DNA of 54,563 bases from Thiotrichales bacterium. GTDB taxonomy: Bacteria; Pseudomonadota; Gammaproteobacteria; Beggiatoales; Beggiatoaceae. Position numbers and translations under genes: made by a program. Below, in pieces: positions 44,812 to 54,373 of this stretch. Where the stretch lies: positions 1 through 54,563 of the forward strand of contig JADGDE010000001.1 of the NCBI GenBank assembly GCA_016745035.1. Reading direction: 5' to 3'. Below the pieces are notes generated by a model. The model had not been told where the DNA came from, did not search any database, and saw only the letters and a list, made by a program, of their open reading frames with translations. How positions within the stretch are numbered: the first letter of the stretch is position 1; every line of letters starts with the position of its first letter.

Positions 44812-46158
44812 ATGTCTGATTTTGCTGATCGTATTTTTCGCCGAGAAATGACCCGCCGTGATTTTGTCCAGTTGATGGGCATGAGTACCGCTGCGGCAAC
44901 TTTGGGTGGTTGTGCTGTCAATCCGGTTAGCGGTGAGCGGCAATTGATGTTGTTATCTGAACAGCAAGAAATTGGTATCGATAAAGAGCAATCTCCCCAT
45001 CAATTTTCCAGTGATTATGGCACAGTGCAAGATCAAGCTGTTTCCCGCTATATTGATGATGTTGGCAAGCAAATGGTCGCAGTGACCCATCGCCCGAAAA
45101 TGCCTTATAATTTCAGTGCTGTTAATGCCACTTATATCAACGCTTATGCATTTCCTGGCGGCACGATTGCTGCCACCCGGGGTATTTTGGTAGAAATGGA
45201 GAATGAAGCCGAATTAGCCGGGCTAATGGGACATGAGCTGGGGCATGTGAATGCGCGCCACTCAGCACAGCGTATGAGTCAGGGGATGTTGAGCAGTGCC
45301 GTTGTGACCGCAGGTACAGCGATTGTTGGCACAGCCTATGGCAGTGGTTATGCCGATATTGTTCAATCTATTGGTGGCGTTGCCAGTGGGGCTTTGTTAT
45401 CCAAATATAGCCGTGATAATGAACGCGAAGCCGATAATCTGGGGATGGATTATATGGTACGCAGTGAGCAAAACCCGGAGGGTATGGTCGGTTTGATGGA
45501 AATATTGGTCGAACAATCCAAGCACAAACCCAGCGCCTTAGAACAAATGTTTGCCAGTCATCCTTTAAGTACCGACCGTTATAATACTGCTAAAGCCAAT
45601 ATTGCCAAGCGTTATGCCAAAGCGAAAACTTTACCGGATAACCGTGAACGGTATATGGACAATATTGCCAGTTTGCGCCGTATTAAACCGGCCATCACTG
45701 CCATGCAGCAAGGTGAAGAACAGATGGGTAAAAAAGCCTATAAAGAGGCAGAGACGGATTTTGGCTCCGCACTTAAACGCGCTCCCGATGATTATGCCGG
45801 CTTGGTAATGATGGCAAAATGCCAGGTGGCTTTGGATAAAAATACAACCGCGCAACGCTATATTGATAAAGCCAAGTTAATTAACCCGAACGAAGCACAA
45901 GCACAACATATCAGTGGTATTGTGCAATTGGCGCAAAGTCGTCCTGATGCCGCGCTGGCAGATTTTCAACGTTATGAGCGCCTGTTATCGGGTAATCCTA
46001 ATACCGTATTTTTACAAGCGGTGAGTTTAGAGTCGATGCAACGTAAAGATGCTGCTGCACAGCAATATGGCCGTTATTTACGTCAGGTCAAACAAGGCGC
46101 ACAAGCTCAACATGCGACACAACGTTTGCAAAACTGGGGTTATTTGAAACAGCGTTAA
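44812..46158 (+). CDS. M48 metalloprotease with Tat signal, lipobox and TPR tail
   Basis: A 448-residue zinc protease. The N-terminus has twin arginines (MTRRDFVQLMG, Arg15-Arg16) and then a lipobox LGGC with Cys34, so it looks like a Tat-exported lipoprotein. The M48 domain has HELGHVNARH (His141, Glu142, His145) and NEREADNLGMDYM. The C-terminal third is TPR-like (AYKEAETDFGSALKRAPDDY). It is a second, distinct paralogue of the BepA-like protein at 39802. The ATG at 44812 has GGGAG at good spacing; an ATG two codons upstream does not. Confidence 0.88.
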   Translation: MSDFADRIFRREMTRRDFVQLMGMSTAAATLGGCAVNPVSGERQLMLLSEQQEIGIDKEQSPHQFSSDYGTVQDQAVSRYIDDVGKQMVAVTHRPKMPYNFSAVNATYINAYAFPGGTIAATRGILVEMENEAELAGLMGHELGHVNARHSAQRMSQGMLSSAVVTAGTAIVGTAYGSGYADIVQSIGGVASGALLSKYSRDNEREADNLGMDYMVRSEQNPEGMVGLMEILVEQSKHKPSALEQMFASHPLSTDRYNTAKANIAKRYAKAKTLPDNRERYMDNIASLRRIKPAITAMQQGEEQMGKKAYKEAETDFGSALKRAPDDYAGLVMMAKCQVALDKNTTAQRYIDKAKLINPNEAQAQHISGIVQLAQSRPDAALADFQRYERLLSGNPNTVFLQAVSLESMQRKDAAAQQYGRYLRQVKQGAQAQHATQRLQNWGYLKQR

Positions 46159-46353
46159 ATCATCGTTATGATGGTGTTTATAGCGTGTTATATAAATAAT
46201 TGTACTGAATTTTTAGCGCGCTAGCACCATTATGGTAAGGTTTTTGCGCCCAAAATCTTAACCGTGTGAGGGACTGTGTTATTGGCAATCTCCTGCTTAT
46301 CAGTGATTTCGTATTGCTGAGTCGTTTATTTTACGTTCGTCTTAGGTGGCCGC

Positions 46354-47904
46354 ATGTTTATTATTCCTTTTAGCAAACGCTTATCCACGCGCCTTGCCGC
46401 CTATGTTATTGTTATTGCTGTTAGTTTAGGTTTATTATTTAGTTTTATTCAAATTTATTTGGATTATTTTAATGTCCAAACCCAATTTGATAACAGTACC
46501 TTACAAGTTTTAAATACCTTGGAAAAACCCGCAACTCAAGCCCTTTATCAAGTCGATGAAGTGCTTGCCGATGAGGTAGTGCAAGGTTTGATGCAATTCA
46601 AACCGATTCGTCAGGTGCGTTTGCTCAACGAAAACCAACAAGTGTTTGCTGAGGCCAGTCGTCCTTTGGCTCAAGCCCGTTTCCAAGGTTTATCTATGCT
46701 TTGGCTACCACCAGAGCGTCGCTATAGCCGCCCTTTACATGAGCAATACCACCAAATACAAAAAGGCAGTCTCTCTGATCATTTATTTAATGAAGAGACC
46801 GCGCAAAGCAGCCGTACTGGGTTATTGGTGGGTGTGTTAGAGGTCGATGTTGACAATGCTTTATTGATGGAAGGTTATTGGCAACGGGCATTGACCCTAA
46901 TCGTCTCCGGTATTTTGCGTAATTTATTGCTCGCCTTAGCCTTGTTGTATTTATTTCATTGGCTGATTAATAAGCCCTTGTTAAGCACGACTTCTTCGCT
47001 TGCCGCTATCGACCCACAGTCCCCAGGAGAATCGGCCCTTAGTTGTCCACCAAACCATAAAGATGATGAGTTATGTTATTTAATTGAAACCACCAATACC
47101 TTGCTTAGGGAAATTAATAACAAAGTCAAAGCCCAGCGCCAACTGTTACAAGAAATGGGCGAATCCAAGCATGATGCCGAAGCCGCGAACGTGGCAAAAA
47201 GTCAGTTTATGGCAAAAATGAGCCATGAATTGCGCACACCACTCAATGCGGTGATCGGTTATAGCGAAATGCTTGAAGAAGAGCTGGAAGAAATTTCGGT
47301 GGCTGATGCCAAAACCGATATAGGGCAAATTAAAGCTGCAGGTGAGCGTTTATTGGTCTTGGTCGATAATATTTTGGATTTATCTAAAATTGAATCTGGC
47401 GAGGTGGTGATTCAAAAACAGATGTTGGATCTCAATCCCTTTGTCCATGGCTTAGTCGATACCGCTCAAGCTTGGGCAGAAGAGCAGAATAACGAGATCA
47501 GTTGTCATTGTAATGACGATAAACAATACGTCTATTACACCGATAAGCAGCGCTTGCAGCAAAATATTTTACATTTGGTGCATAATGCGTGTAAATATAC
47601 CAAAAATGGTAAGATTCATATTCATGCAGAATATCAACAAATCCAGACAGTGACATGGTTATTGTTTCGCATCACGGATAATGGCATTGGTATCCCTAAA
47701 GGTCAGCAACAAGCCATTTTTGAAAGTTTTCAACAAGTCGATGATTCCTATTCTCGTTCGCATGAAGGCGGTGGGTTGGGGCTAACCATTATTAAACAAA
47801 CCACCGAATTGATGGGTGGTGAAATTCATGTCAATAGTACCTTAGGTTCAGGTAGCTGTTTTACCTTAAGCATTCCGGTAGAGCGCGCCAAACGCATTTA
47901 TTAG
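46354..47904 (+). CDS. membrane sensor histidine kinase
   Basis: A 516-residue kinase: helix near 14-38, periplasmic domain to about 178, second helix (about 182-205), linker, coiled coil, HisKA with KMSHELRTPLNAV (His291) and HATPase with LVHNACKYTKNG, DNGIGIPKG and GGGLGLTII. No receiver is attached. ATG with AGGTGG upstream. The stop TAG is part of repeat copy 8. A binding-protein gene follows 94 bases later on the same strand, a possible ligand-presenting partner. The partner response regulator is not adjacent. Confidence 0.92.
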   Translation: MFIIPFSKRLSTRLAAYVIVIAVSLGLLFSFIQIYLDYFNVQTQFDNSTLQVLNTLEKPATQALYQVDEVLADEVVQGLMQFKPIRQVRLLNENQQVFAEASRPLAQARFQGLSMLWLPPERRYSRPLHEQYHQIQKGSLSDHLFNEETAQSSRTGLLVGVLEVDVDNALLMEGYWQRALTLIVSGILRNLLLALALLYLFHWLINKPLLSTTSSLAAIDPQSPGESALSCPPNHKDDELCYLIETTNTLLREINNKVKAQRQLLQEMGESKHDAEAANVAKSQFMAKMSHELRTPLNAVIGYSEMLEEELEEISVADAKTDIGQIKAAGERLLVLVDNILDLSKIESGEVVIQKQMLDLNPFVHGLVDTAQAWAEEQNNEISCHCNDDKQYVYYTDKQRLQQNILHLVHNACKYTKNGKIHIHAEYQQIQTVTWLLFRITDNGIGIPKGQQQAIFESFQQVDDSYSRSHEGGGLGLTIIKQTTELMGGEIHVNSTLGSGSCFTLSIPVERAKRIY

Positions 47905-47977
47905 CTGATGTTACGCAAAGGCTTCTTTTTCTGCCTTAAGGGCAGATAAAAACCAGCTTAGTGCGTCACATCAGTTA
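47902..47977 (-). repeat. interspersed inverted-repeat element, copy 8 (reverse orientation)
   Basis: It starts TAGCTGATGTTACGCAAAGG, where TAG is the kinase stop, and ends TGCGTCACATCAGTTA; the ends pair with one mismatch. The interior is short with a CTGCC-TTAA-GGCAG hairpin, like the right part of copy 1, then AAAAACCAGCTTAGTG. Confidence 0.9.
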
Positions 47978-47998
47978 TTAGCAAAACAAGGGGGGAGC

Positions 47999-48751
47999 GT
48001 GATAACCATAACAAAGCGCTGGCAAAAGCTGATATTAACGCTGTTATTGCTGAGTAGTTCATTCAACGCTCAATCTGAGATGCCGATCATCTTAGCATCA
48101 GGCGATCATTATGCGCCTTTTGCGGCAAAAAATTTACCCAGAGGTGGGATGTTGGTTGAAATTGTCCAAACGGCTTGGCAAGCGGCGGGCTATCCTAGCC
48201 ATACGTTTTTTATGCCTTGGCGACGGGGGTTTTACAAAGTCACCCGGGGGGATTTTCAAGGCACATACCCGCACCCACCCAGTAAAGAACTGGCGCAAGA
48301 TTATTATTATTCAGAACCTTTATTTCAATTAGAGCAATGGTTTTATGTTCATCCTGACAGTAATTTAGTCTATAAAAATACCGATAGCTTGAATAGTTTA
48401 CGTTTTTGTAGCCCCAATGGGCGCGTGATTCATCCGGTGTTGCAAAAACTCATTGATACCGCAGCAATGACGGTTTCATCACCGCGCAGTTTTCGTTCTT
48501 GTGCGCAAATGCTGATGAAAAAGCGGGTTGATTTTTTAGTTCTGGATCGGCGGGTTTATCAACAAATGTTAGCGCCTTTTGTGCAATTGCGCCCTTTAGC
48601 ACAACAAGATAATTTACCATTGCATTTATTATTATCAAAAAAAGATCCTGAAAACGCCCAACGTATTAAAGACTTTAATCGAGGTTTGCGCGAAATTAAC
48701 AACCAAGGCACCTTGGCACATATTATTCAAATGCATTTGGGCTTTCGCTAA
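47999..48751 (+). CDS. periplasmic solute-binding protein (family 3-like), orphan
   Basis: A 250-residue exported protein: signal peptide LILTLLLLSSSFNAQS, then MPIILASGDHYAPFAAKN, GGMLVEIVQTAWQAAGY and FMPWRRGFYKVTRGDFQGTY, the layout of amino-acid-type (SBP_bac_3) binding proteins lacking transporter partners. The start is GTG at 47999 with GGGGGGAG directly ahead. It lies between a sensor kinase and a transglutaminase; repeat copy 8 separates it from the kinase. Confidence 0.85.
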   Translation: MITITKRWQKLILTLLLLSSSFNAQSEMPIILASGDHYAPFAAKNLPRGGMLVEIVQTAWQAAGYPSHTFFMPWRRGFYKVTRGDFQGTYPHPPSKELAQDYYYSEPLFQLEQWFYVHPDSNLVYKNTDSLNSLRFCSPNGRVIHPVLQKLIDTAAMTVSSPRSFRSCAQMLMKKRVDFLVLDRRVYQQMLAPFVQLRPLAQQDNLPLHLLLSKKDPENAQRIKDFNRGLREINNQGTLAHIIQMHLGFR

Positions 48752-48762
48752 CGTCCCGTCCC

Positions 48763-50847
48763 ATGCCCAATCGCCCTGTTTCTTATTTTACTGACGTTGC
48801 GCAAAGGCTAAATACCACTGGGCAGGTGGAAAACCACAATATTGTGATAAAAACTAGCTTAGTGCGTAACATCAATTATTTTAGTCCCCCTCCGCCTTTA
48901 TTTTTAGCCAGTGTTTTAGGCTTTTGGGGGCTGCAAACAGGCTTGTGGTTGTTTGCCATTTTAATGGCGGTTGTGGTTGAGTTACCGCATTTTGTGCAGC
49001 AACGCTGGCAAATCAGTGAAAAAGATGCCTATCGTCTGGCTGACTTGACGACCGTCGTGTTATTTATTAGCGCGGTGTATTTATTTTTACAATACTCGGC
49101 TCAAGGCATATTTATACTCCTCAAATGGTTACCCGTCTTTTTGTTGCTGTTGCTATTAATACAACTCTATGGCGATAAAAATAAAATGTGCCTCAGTGTC
49201 TTGATGTGGTCGTTACGCCAGCACAATAAGACACAAGCTAGCCAAATTAACTTAAGTTACCCTTATGCCGCTTTATGTTTACTAGCAGCGAGTACCGCTC
49301 AACAAAGCAGTTATTTTTGGGGTTTATGTTTTTTCAGTGTTTGGGCTTTGTGGATTTTTCGCCCGCCACAATATAGTCTTTGGCGTTGGGGGCTTATCAT
49401 GCTATTAGTCTTTAGCAGCGCCTACGCGACACAATACAACCTAAGGCAATTACAACAACAAATCGAACAATGGACAATGACTTGGCTAGAGCAATTTTGG
49501 CATGATCGTGATCCTTATAAAAATCGCACAGCTATTGGGGATATTGGTGAGCTAAAACTCTCGAATAAAATTTTGATGCGGGTACATAGTCGCTACCCCT
49601 TGTTATTACGCCAAGCCAGTTATGATAGCTATTATCAGGGCACATGGCGCTCGCGCTACGTGCGCTTTCACTATTTGAATCACACGCACAAAGCGGGCTT
49701 GTGGTTTTTAGATAAGTCATCCGCGCCTAAACAATTACAGCAAGTAAAAATTGAAACCCAAATTGAAGGCGGTAAAGCCATATTAGCCCTACCCGCAGGG
49801 GGCTATCGTTTAGAACTGACCCCCGGTATAGAGGTGCAGCAAAATAAATATGATAAAGCCGTAACTTTGTATTCTGCACCGCCTTTACTTAATTACAGTG
49901 TCGCTTATGCCGCAGAAGAAAATTTTAGCCCTGAATTTAAAAAGGCAGATGACTATTTGCGTGATATTCCCAAAAAACAACAAGCCTTAATTCAAGAGAT
50001 TGCTATCGAGTTGGATTTATATAACCGTGACTTGAGTCCCCGAAATAAAATCGAACGCATTGCGGATTTTTTTGCCAATGATTTTTCTTACTCATTAAAG
50101 CAAAATACAGAAATGGGCGATAAGCCCTTGGCGCATTTTTTACAAAACACCAAACGCGGGCATTGTGAATATTTTGCCAGTAGCACGGTATTATTGTTGC
50201 GTGCTGCGGGTATTCCTAGTCGCTATGCTGTGGGTTATTCGGTACAAGAATATAATCTGCTTGAGCAAGCTTATGTCGTGCGCCGCCGTCATGCCCATGC
50301 GTGGGCGCTGGCGTATATTGAGGGGCAGTGGATGACGGTCGATACCACCCCTGCGAATTGGTACGATGAGGAAAGCGCAAATTCACCTTGGTGGTTGGGG
50401 ATGTATGATTTATCTTCTTGGCTAAAACATAAAATTGACCGCTGGCGCTGGCTGGTTGAGGCGCGTCATCATCCTTACAACAAACACCTGATTGGCATTG
50501 CCTTGATTTTATTTTTATGGCTGGTTTGGCGGATTTATCAGCGCAGTTTACCAAGTAAAACGGCAAGCCAAATAAAACACAAACCCCAGCCCCTTGCGAC
50601 TTCACCGTTTCAAGCCATTATTAGTCGTTTCCAGCAGCAAGGGCAAGCGCCGTATTCACATGAACCCTTGAGGCATTGGCTACGGCGTTTATACCAAAAT
50701 CAACAACTGGATAAAGCCCGCTATCAACAACTCCAAGCCTTGCTTGATGCCCATTATCAACACCGCTTTCATCAACAGCAAATAGCCTCGGATTTCAAAA
50801 CTCAGGTTGACAACTGGCTGCAACAACAAAGCCGTTCTATTGGCTAA
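48763..50847 (+). CDS. tgpA: TgpA-like membrane transglutaminase with a repeat-derived N-terminus
   Basis: A 694-residue protein of the DUF3488/transglutaminase family. About five membrane helices span 45-235; a periplasmic transglutaminase core has Cys468 in [10 protein letters not shown], His512 in HAHAW and Asp527 in TVDTTPANW; one more helix (about 575-590) is followed by a cytoplasmic tail. In Pseudomonas TgpA is essential, but its substrate is unclear. Residues about 9-39 ([20 protein letters not shown]) are the in-frame translation of repeat copy 9. The ATG at 48763 lacks a binding site; in-frame GTG codons inside the repeat (48847, 48862) are alternatives that would make the start itself repeat-derived. 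The last codons overlap the end of dcd. Confidence 0.88.
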   Translation: MPNRPVSYFTDVAQRLNTTGQVENHNIVIKTSLVRNINYFSPPPPLFLASVLGFWGLQTGLWLFAILMAVVVELPHFVQQRWQISEKDAYRLADLTTVVLFISAVYLFLQYSAQGIFILLKWLPVFLLLLLLIQLYGDKNKMCLSVLMWSLRQHNKTQASQINLSYPYAALCLLAASTAQQSSYFWGLCFFSVWALWIFRPPQYSLWRWGLIMLLVFSSAYATQYNLRQLQQQIEQWTMTWLEQFWHDRDPYKNRTAIGDIGELKLSNKILMRVHSRYPLLLRQASYDSYYQGTWRSRYVRFHYLNHTHKAGLWFLDKSSAPKQLQQVKIETQIEGGKAILALPAGGYRLELTPGIEVQQNKYDKAVTLYSAPPLLNYSVAYAAEENFSPEFKKADDYLRDIPKKQQALIQEIAIELDLYNRDLSPRNKIERIADFFANDFSYSLKQNTEMGDKPLAHFLQNTKRGHCEYFASSTVLLLRAAGIPSRYAVGYSVQEYNLLEQAYVVRRRHAHAWALAYIEGQWMTVDTTPANWYDEESANSPWWLGMYDLSSWLKHKIDRWRWLVEARHHPYNKHLIGIALILFLWLVWRIYQRSLPSKTASQIKHKPQPLATSPFQAIISRFQQQGQAPYSHEPLRHWLRRLYQNQQLDKARYQQLQALLDAHYQHRFHQQQIASDFKTQVDNWLQQQSRSIG
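48788..48878 (-). repeat. interspersed inverted-repeat element, copy 9 (inside a coding frame)
   Basis: It starts TTACTGACGTTGCGCAAAGG and ends GTGCGTAACATCAATTA. The interior CAGGTGGAAAACCACAATAT and TTGTGATAAAAACTAGC is the reverse of copy 4. It is wholly contained in the open frame of the transglutaminase gene. Confidence 0.9.
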
Positions 50848-51410
50848 GCCTTAGGCAAAGTCACCCCCGTTTGCCCTTGATATTTGCCTTGCCTGTCACG
50901 GTAAGAGGTTTCACATTCTTGATCCGCGCCAAAAAACAACAATTGCGCCACGCCCTCGTTGGCATAGATTTTCGCTGGCAACGGCGTGGTATTGGAAAAC
51001 TCTAAGGTAATATGCCCTTCCCACTCCGGTTCTAAAGGCGTGATATTGACAATAATACCGCAACGGGCATAAGTCGATTTACCCAAACAGACCACCAAGA
51101 CATCGCGAGGAATTTTTAAATATTCCACCGTACGAGCGAGGGCAAAGGAGTTGGGCGGGATAATACAGACATCGGTATTCAAGTCGACAAAATTATCGGT
51201 ATCAAAGGCTTTGGGGTCAACAATAGTCGAATTGATATTGGTAAAGACTTTAAATTCAGCCGCACAGCGGACATCGTAGCCATAGCTAGATGTGCCATAG
51301 GAAATCAGTTTTCGATTATCCTGCTGGCTGACTTGCTCGGCGGCAAACGGAGAAATCATCTCCTGTTCTGTCGCCATTTGTCGAATCCAATGATCAGACT
51401 TAATGCTCAT
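50844..51410 (-). CDS. dcd: dCTP deaminase
   Basis: A 188-residue homotrimeric enzyme converting dCTP to dUTP for thymidylate synthesis. Conserved segments: [48 protein letters not shown] and [16 protein letters not shown] with the catalytic Glu. The ATG at 51410 overlaps the rfbB stop as ATGA; the longer open frame is read-through of rfbB sequence. Its stop overlaps that of the convergent transglutaminase gene. Confidence 0.95.
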   Translation of the reverse strand: MSIKSDHWIRQMATEQEMISPFAAEQVSQQDNRKLISYGTSSYGYDVRCAAEFKVFTNINSTIVDPKAFDTDNFVDLNTDVCIIPPNSFALARTVEYLKIPRDVLVVCLGKSTYARCGIIVNITPLEPEWEGHITLEFSNTTPLPAKIYANEGVAQLLFFGADQECETSYRDRQGKYQGQTGVTLPKA

Positions 51411-52462
51411 GAACCCAACCCTAAACGCTCGCCCATATAGCTGCCATCCATGACCCGCTGACACCAGGCATCATTGGCAAGATACCATTCTACGGTTTTA
51501 CGCATCCCGGTCTCAAAGGTCTCGGCCGGTTTCCAGCCCAGTTCTGCATCAATTTTTGAAGCATCAATGGCATAACGCACATCATGGCCGGGACGGTCGG
51601 CGACATGGATAATTAAATCTTTATGCGGTTTATAAGCGGAGTCGGGCAACAATTCATCGAGTAAGTCACATAAGGTATGCACCACTTCCATATTGGTTTT
51701 TTCATTGTGTCCACCAATATTATAGGTCTCGCCCAAACGCCCGCGCAGCATCACTTCCCAAAGCGCAGTGACATGATCATCGACATAGAGCCAATCACGG
51801 ATTTGTTGCCCATTACCATAAATAGGTAAATCTTTACCCGTGCGCGCATTACCAATCACCAAGGGAATCAGTTTTTCTGGGAATTGGTAAGGACCATAAT
51901 TATTTGAGCAATTGGTGGTGACGACAGGGAAACCAAAGGTATGGAACCATGCCCGTACCAAATGATCAGAAGAGGCTTTACTGGCAGAATAAGGCGAGTT
52001 GGGTTGATAGGCGGTGGTTTCTAAAAATAAATCACTCTCGCCTAAGCTGCCGTAGACTTCATCAGTTGAGACATGATGAAAGCGAAAACGCGCCTTAGCA
52101 TCACCTTCGAGATTTTGCCAATACTCGCGGCTAATATCCAACAGGTTATACGTACCGATGATATTGGTTTGCATAAATTCAGCTGGACCATCGATGGAGC
52201 GATCCACATGTGACTCGGCGGCCAAGTGCATGATGGCATCGGGCTGATATTTTTGAAAAATAGCCGCAACCGTTTCTTTATCACAAATATCTGCGCGCTC
52301 AAAATGATAACGCGGATCACCCGCAACCATATCTAAAGAATCCAGATTGCCCGCATAGGTGAGCTTATCGAGATTGATCACGGTGTGATCGGTTTGTTGA
52401 ATCAAATAGCGAATCATAGCAGAGCCAATAAAGCCTGCCCCACCGGTGATAATGACGTTCAA
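51407..52462 (-). CDS. rfbB: dTDP-glucose 4,6-dehydratase
   Basis: A 351-residue short-chain dehydrogenase making dTDP-4-keto-6-deoxyglucose, a precursor of dTDP-rhamnose for envelope polysaccharide. NAD-binding GGAGFIG is at 7-13, [11 protein letters not shown] near 81-91, [13 protein letters not shown] near 128-140 and the YSASK motif near 157-161. The start is TTG at 52462, backed by a strong AGGAG nine bases upstream. The other rml genes are not here; dcd overlaps its end. Confidence 0.95.
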   Translation of the reverse strand: MNVIITGGAGFIGSAMIRYLIQQTDHTVINLDKLTYAGNLDSLDMVAGDPRYHFERADICDKETVAAIFQKYQPDAIMHLAAESHVDRSIDGPAEFMQTNIIGTYNLLDISREYWQNLEGDAKARFRFHHVSTDEVYGSLGESDLFLETTAYQPNSPYSASKASSDHLVRAWFHTFGFPVVTTNCSNNYGPYQFPEKLIPLVIGNARTGKDLPIYGNGQQIRDWLYVDDHVTALWEVMLRGRLGETYNIGGHNEKTNMEVVHTLCDLLDELLPDSAYKPHKDLIIHVADRPGHDVRYAIDASKIDAELGWKPAETFETGMRKTVEWYLANDAWCQRVMDGSYMGERLGLGS

Positions 52463-52644
52463 GTTAAAGATCTCCTAATCAATACGCATAAAAGCCAATG
52501 AAAACACAAAAGTGTATGGCAAACAAGAAAATTGTCGCCGCCATAAAAATTTGGGATAGTACAAGATTGATTATCTTTGCTACAATGAGCGGCTGTGGTG
52601 ACGGCATGTCCCCTCGATTTAGAGTCTATAAACAACAAGGATAA

Positions 52645-53304
<660 letters not shown>

Positions 53305-53321
53305 TTCTAGCTCCCTAGCGC

Positions 53322-53346
53322 AAGCCCTCCAAGCACTGGAGGGCTT
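53322..53346 (+). terminator. adk terminator hairpin
   Basis: AAGCCCTCCA (53322-53331) and TGGAGGGCTT (53337-53346) form a perfect 10-bp stem with loop AGCAC, followed by a pyrimidine tract CTCCTCTCCTTCCCC. It lies 17 bases after the adk stop. Confidence 0.85.
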
Positions 53347-53453
53347 CTCCTCTCCTTCCCCCAACACATTTCAAACGGCTCCACGCCTCATTAACTGGTA
53401 TCAAACAGCTATCTTGATTTCAGTTCCCTAAGCACTTTCACCGACTTGAATCA

Positions 53454-54164
53454 ATGGAATTACTCTTTATCACCAGCGTTTTTATGCTTTTTACCCTGTT
53501 ACAGGTGGTTTTAGGTTTTGGTGCAGCCTTGTTTTCTTTATTGGTGTTAAGTTTTTTTATTGATATCAAAGAACTCATTATTTTTGCTTTATTGATAAAT
53601 TTAGTCACCAATACTTTAATGTTACATTTAGATTGGCGACATTTTCAATTTAAAAAATGGCTATCCATGCTCGCTTATTCCCTGCCTTTTTCTATCGTTG
53701 GGGTGTATTTAATTGATGTGATTCCCTCCGATATTTTAGTTAAAATATTTGCAGTGTTTTTGTTATTTGTTGCTATTTACTCCTTCAAAGAAACGCAAAG
53801 CTCCCCGCTACAAAGAAACTTTTTATTAACCATATCGGGGTTTGCTCAAGGCTTATTTTCTATTGGCGGCCCGTTTACTGTCGCAGCGGTAAAAAATGAT
53901 TTTGCCAATAAATCAGAATTTAGAATGGTGATCACCGCCTACTTTTTTACCTTAAATGTGATTCGTTTTATCCAATTATTTTTTATTCAAAAAAGCTTTG
54001 GCTTTGATAGAGTCACCGCCTTATGGTGGTTACCCATACCCATTATATTAGTGATTTGGTTAGGCAATAAAATTCATGCGCGCATATCTGAGCGTCATTT
54101 TAAGAAAAGCATTTCAATTTTGTTACTGATTTCGGCGTTAGCGTTGTTGTTTAAATTTTCTTAG
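53454..54164 (+). CDS. TauE/SafE-type sulfite exporter family permease
   Basis: A 236-residue protein with about seven to eight membrane helices. The two family repeats are visible as VVLGFGAALFSLLVLSFF near the N-terminus and GFAQGLFSIGGPFTVAA near the middle. Members export sulfite, sulfoacetate or related organosulfur anions, though substrates vary widely. The ATG at 53454 has no strong binding site. It is separated from adk by a terminator and stands alone. Confidence 0.87.
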   Translation: MELLFITSVFMLFTLLQVVLGFGAALFSLLVLSFFIDIKELIIFALLINLVTNTLMLHLDWRHFQFKKWLSMLAYSLPFSIVGVYLIDVIPSDILVKIFAVFLLFVAIYSFKETQSSPLQRNFLLTISGFAQGLFSIGGPFTVAAVKNDFANKSEFRMVITAYFFTLNVIRFIQLFFIQKSFGFDRVTALWWLPIPIILVIWLGNKIHARISERHFKKSISILLLISALALLFKFS

Positions 54165-54267
54165 GACAAACAAATACTTATCTTGCAACCGAAAACACAT
54201 GCTTTTATCGTGGGAGTATTGGAAAGCGGGGATGTTAAAAAATGACAGTGACATCTAAAAAATAAGA

Positions 54268-54298
54268 TAGCGGCTTACTTAAAAAAGCTAAGCCGCTA
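54268..54298 (-). terminator. terminator of the repeat-protein gene
   Basis: TAGCGGCTTA (54268-54277) pairs perfectly with TAAGCCGCTA (54289-54298). Read on the minus strand the hairpin is followed by ATCTTATTTTTTAG, a good T tract. It lies 75 bases after the stop of the minus-strand gene at 54374. Confidence 0.75.
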
Positions 54299-54373
54299 AC
54301 GATCAAACACTTAAAGAGATGTTACGCCCTGATATTGTTTTTGTCGTCAATATCACAGCATCTACTAAGTATT

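Noticed and set aside
51411..51464. Longer start for dcd
   Set aside because: It would read rfbB codons in another frame; the ATGA overlap start at 51410 gives the normal family length.
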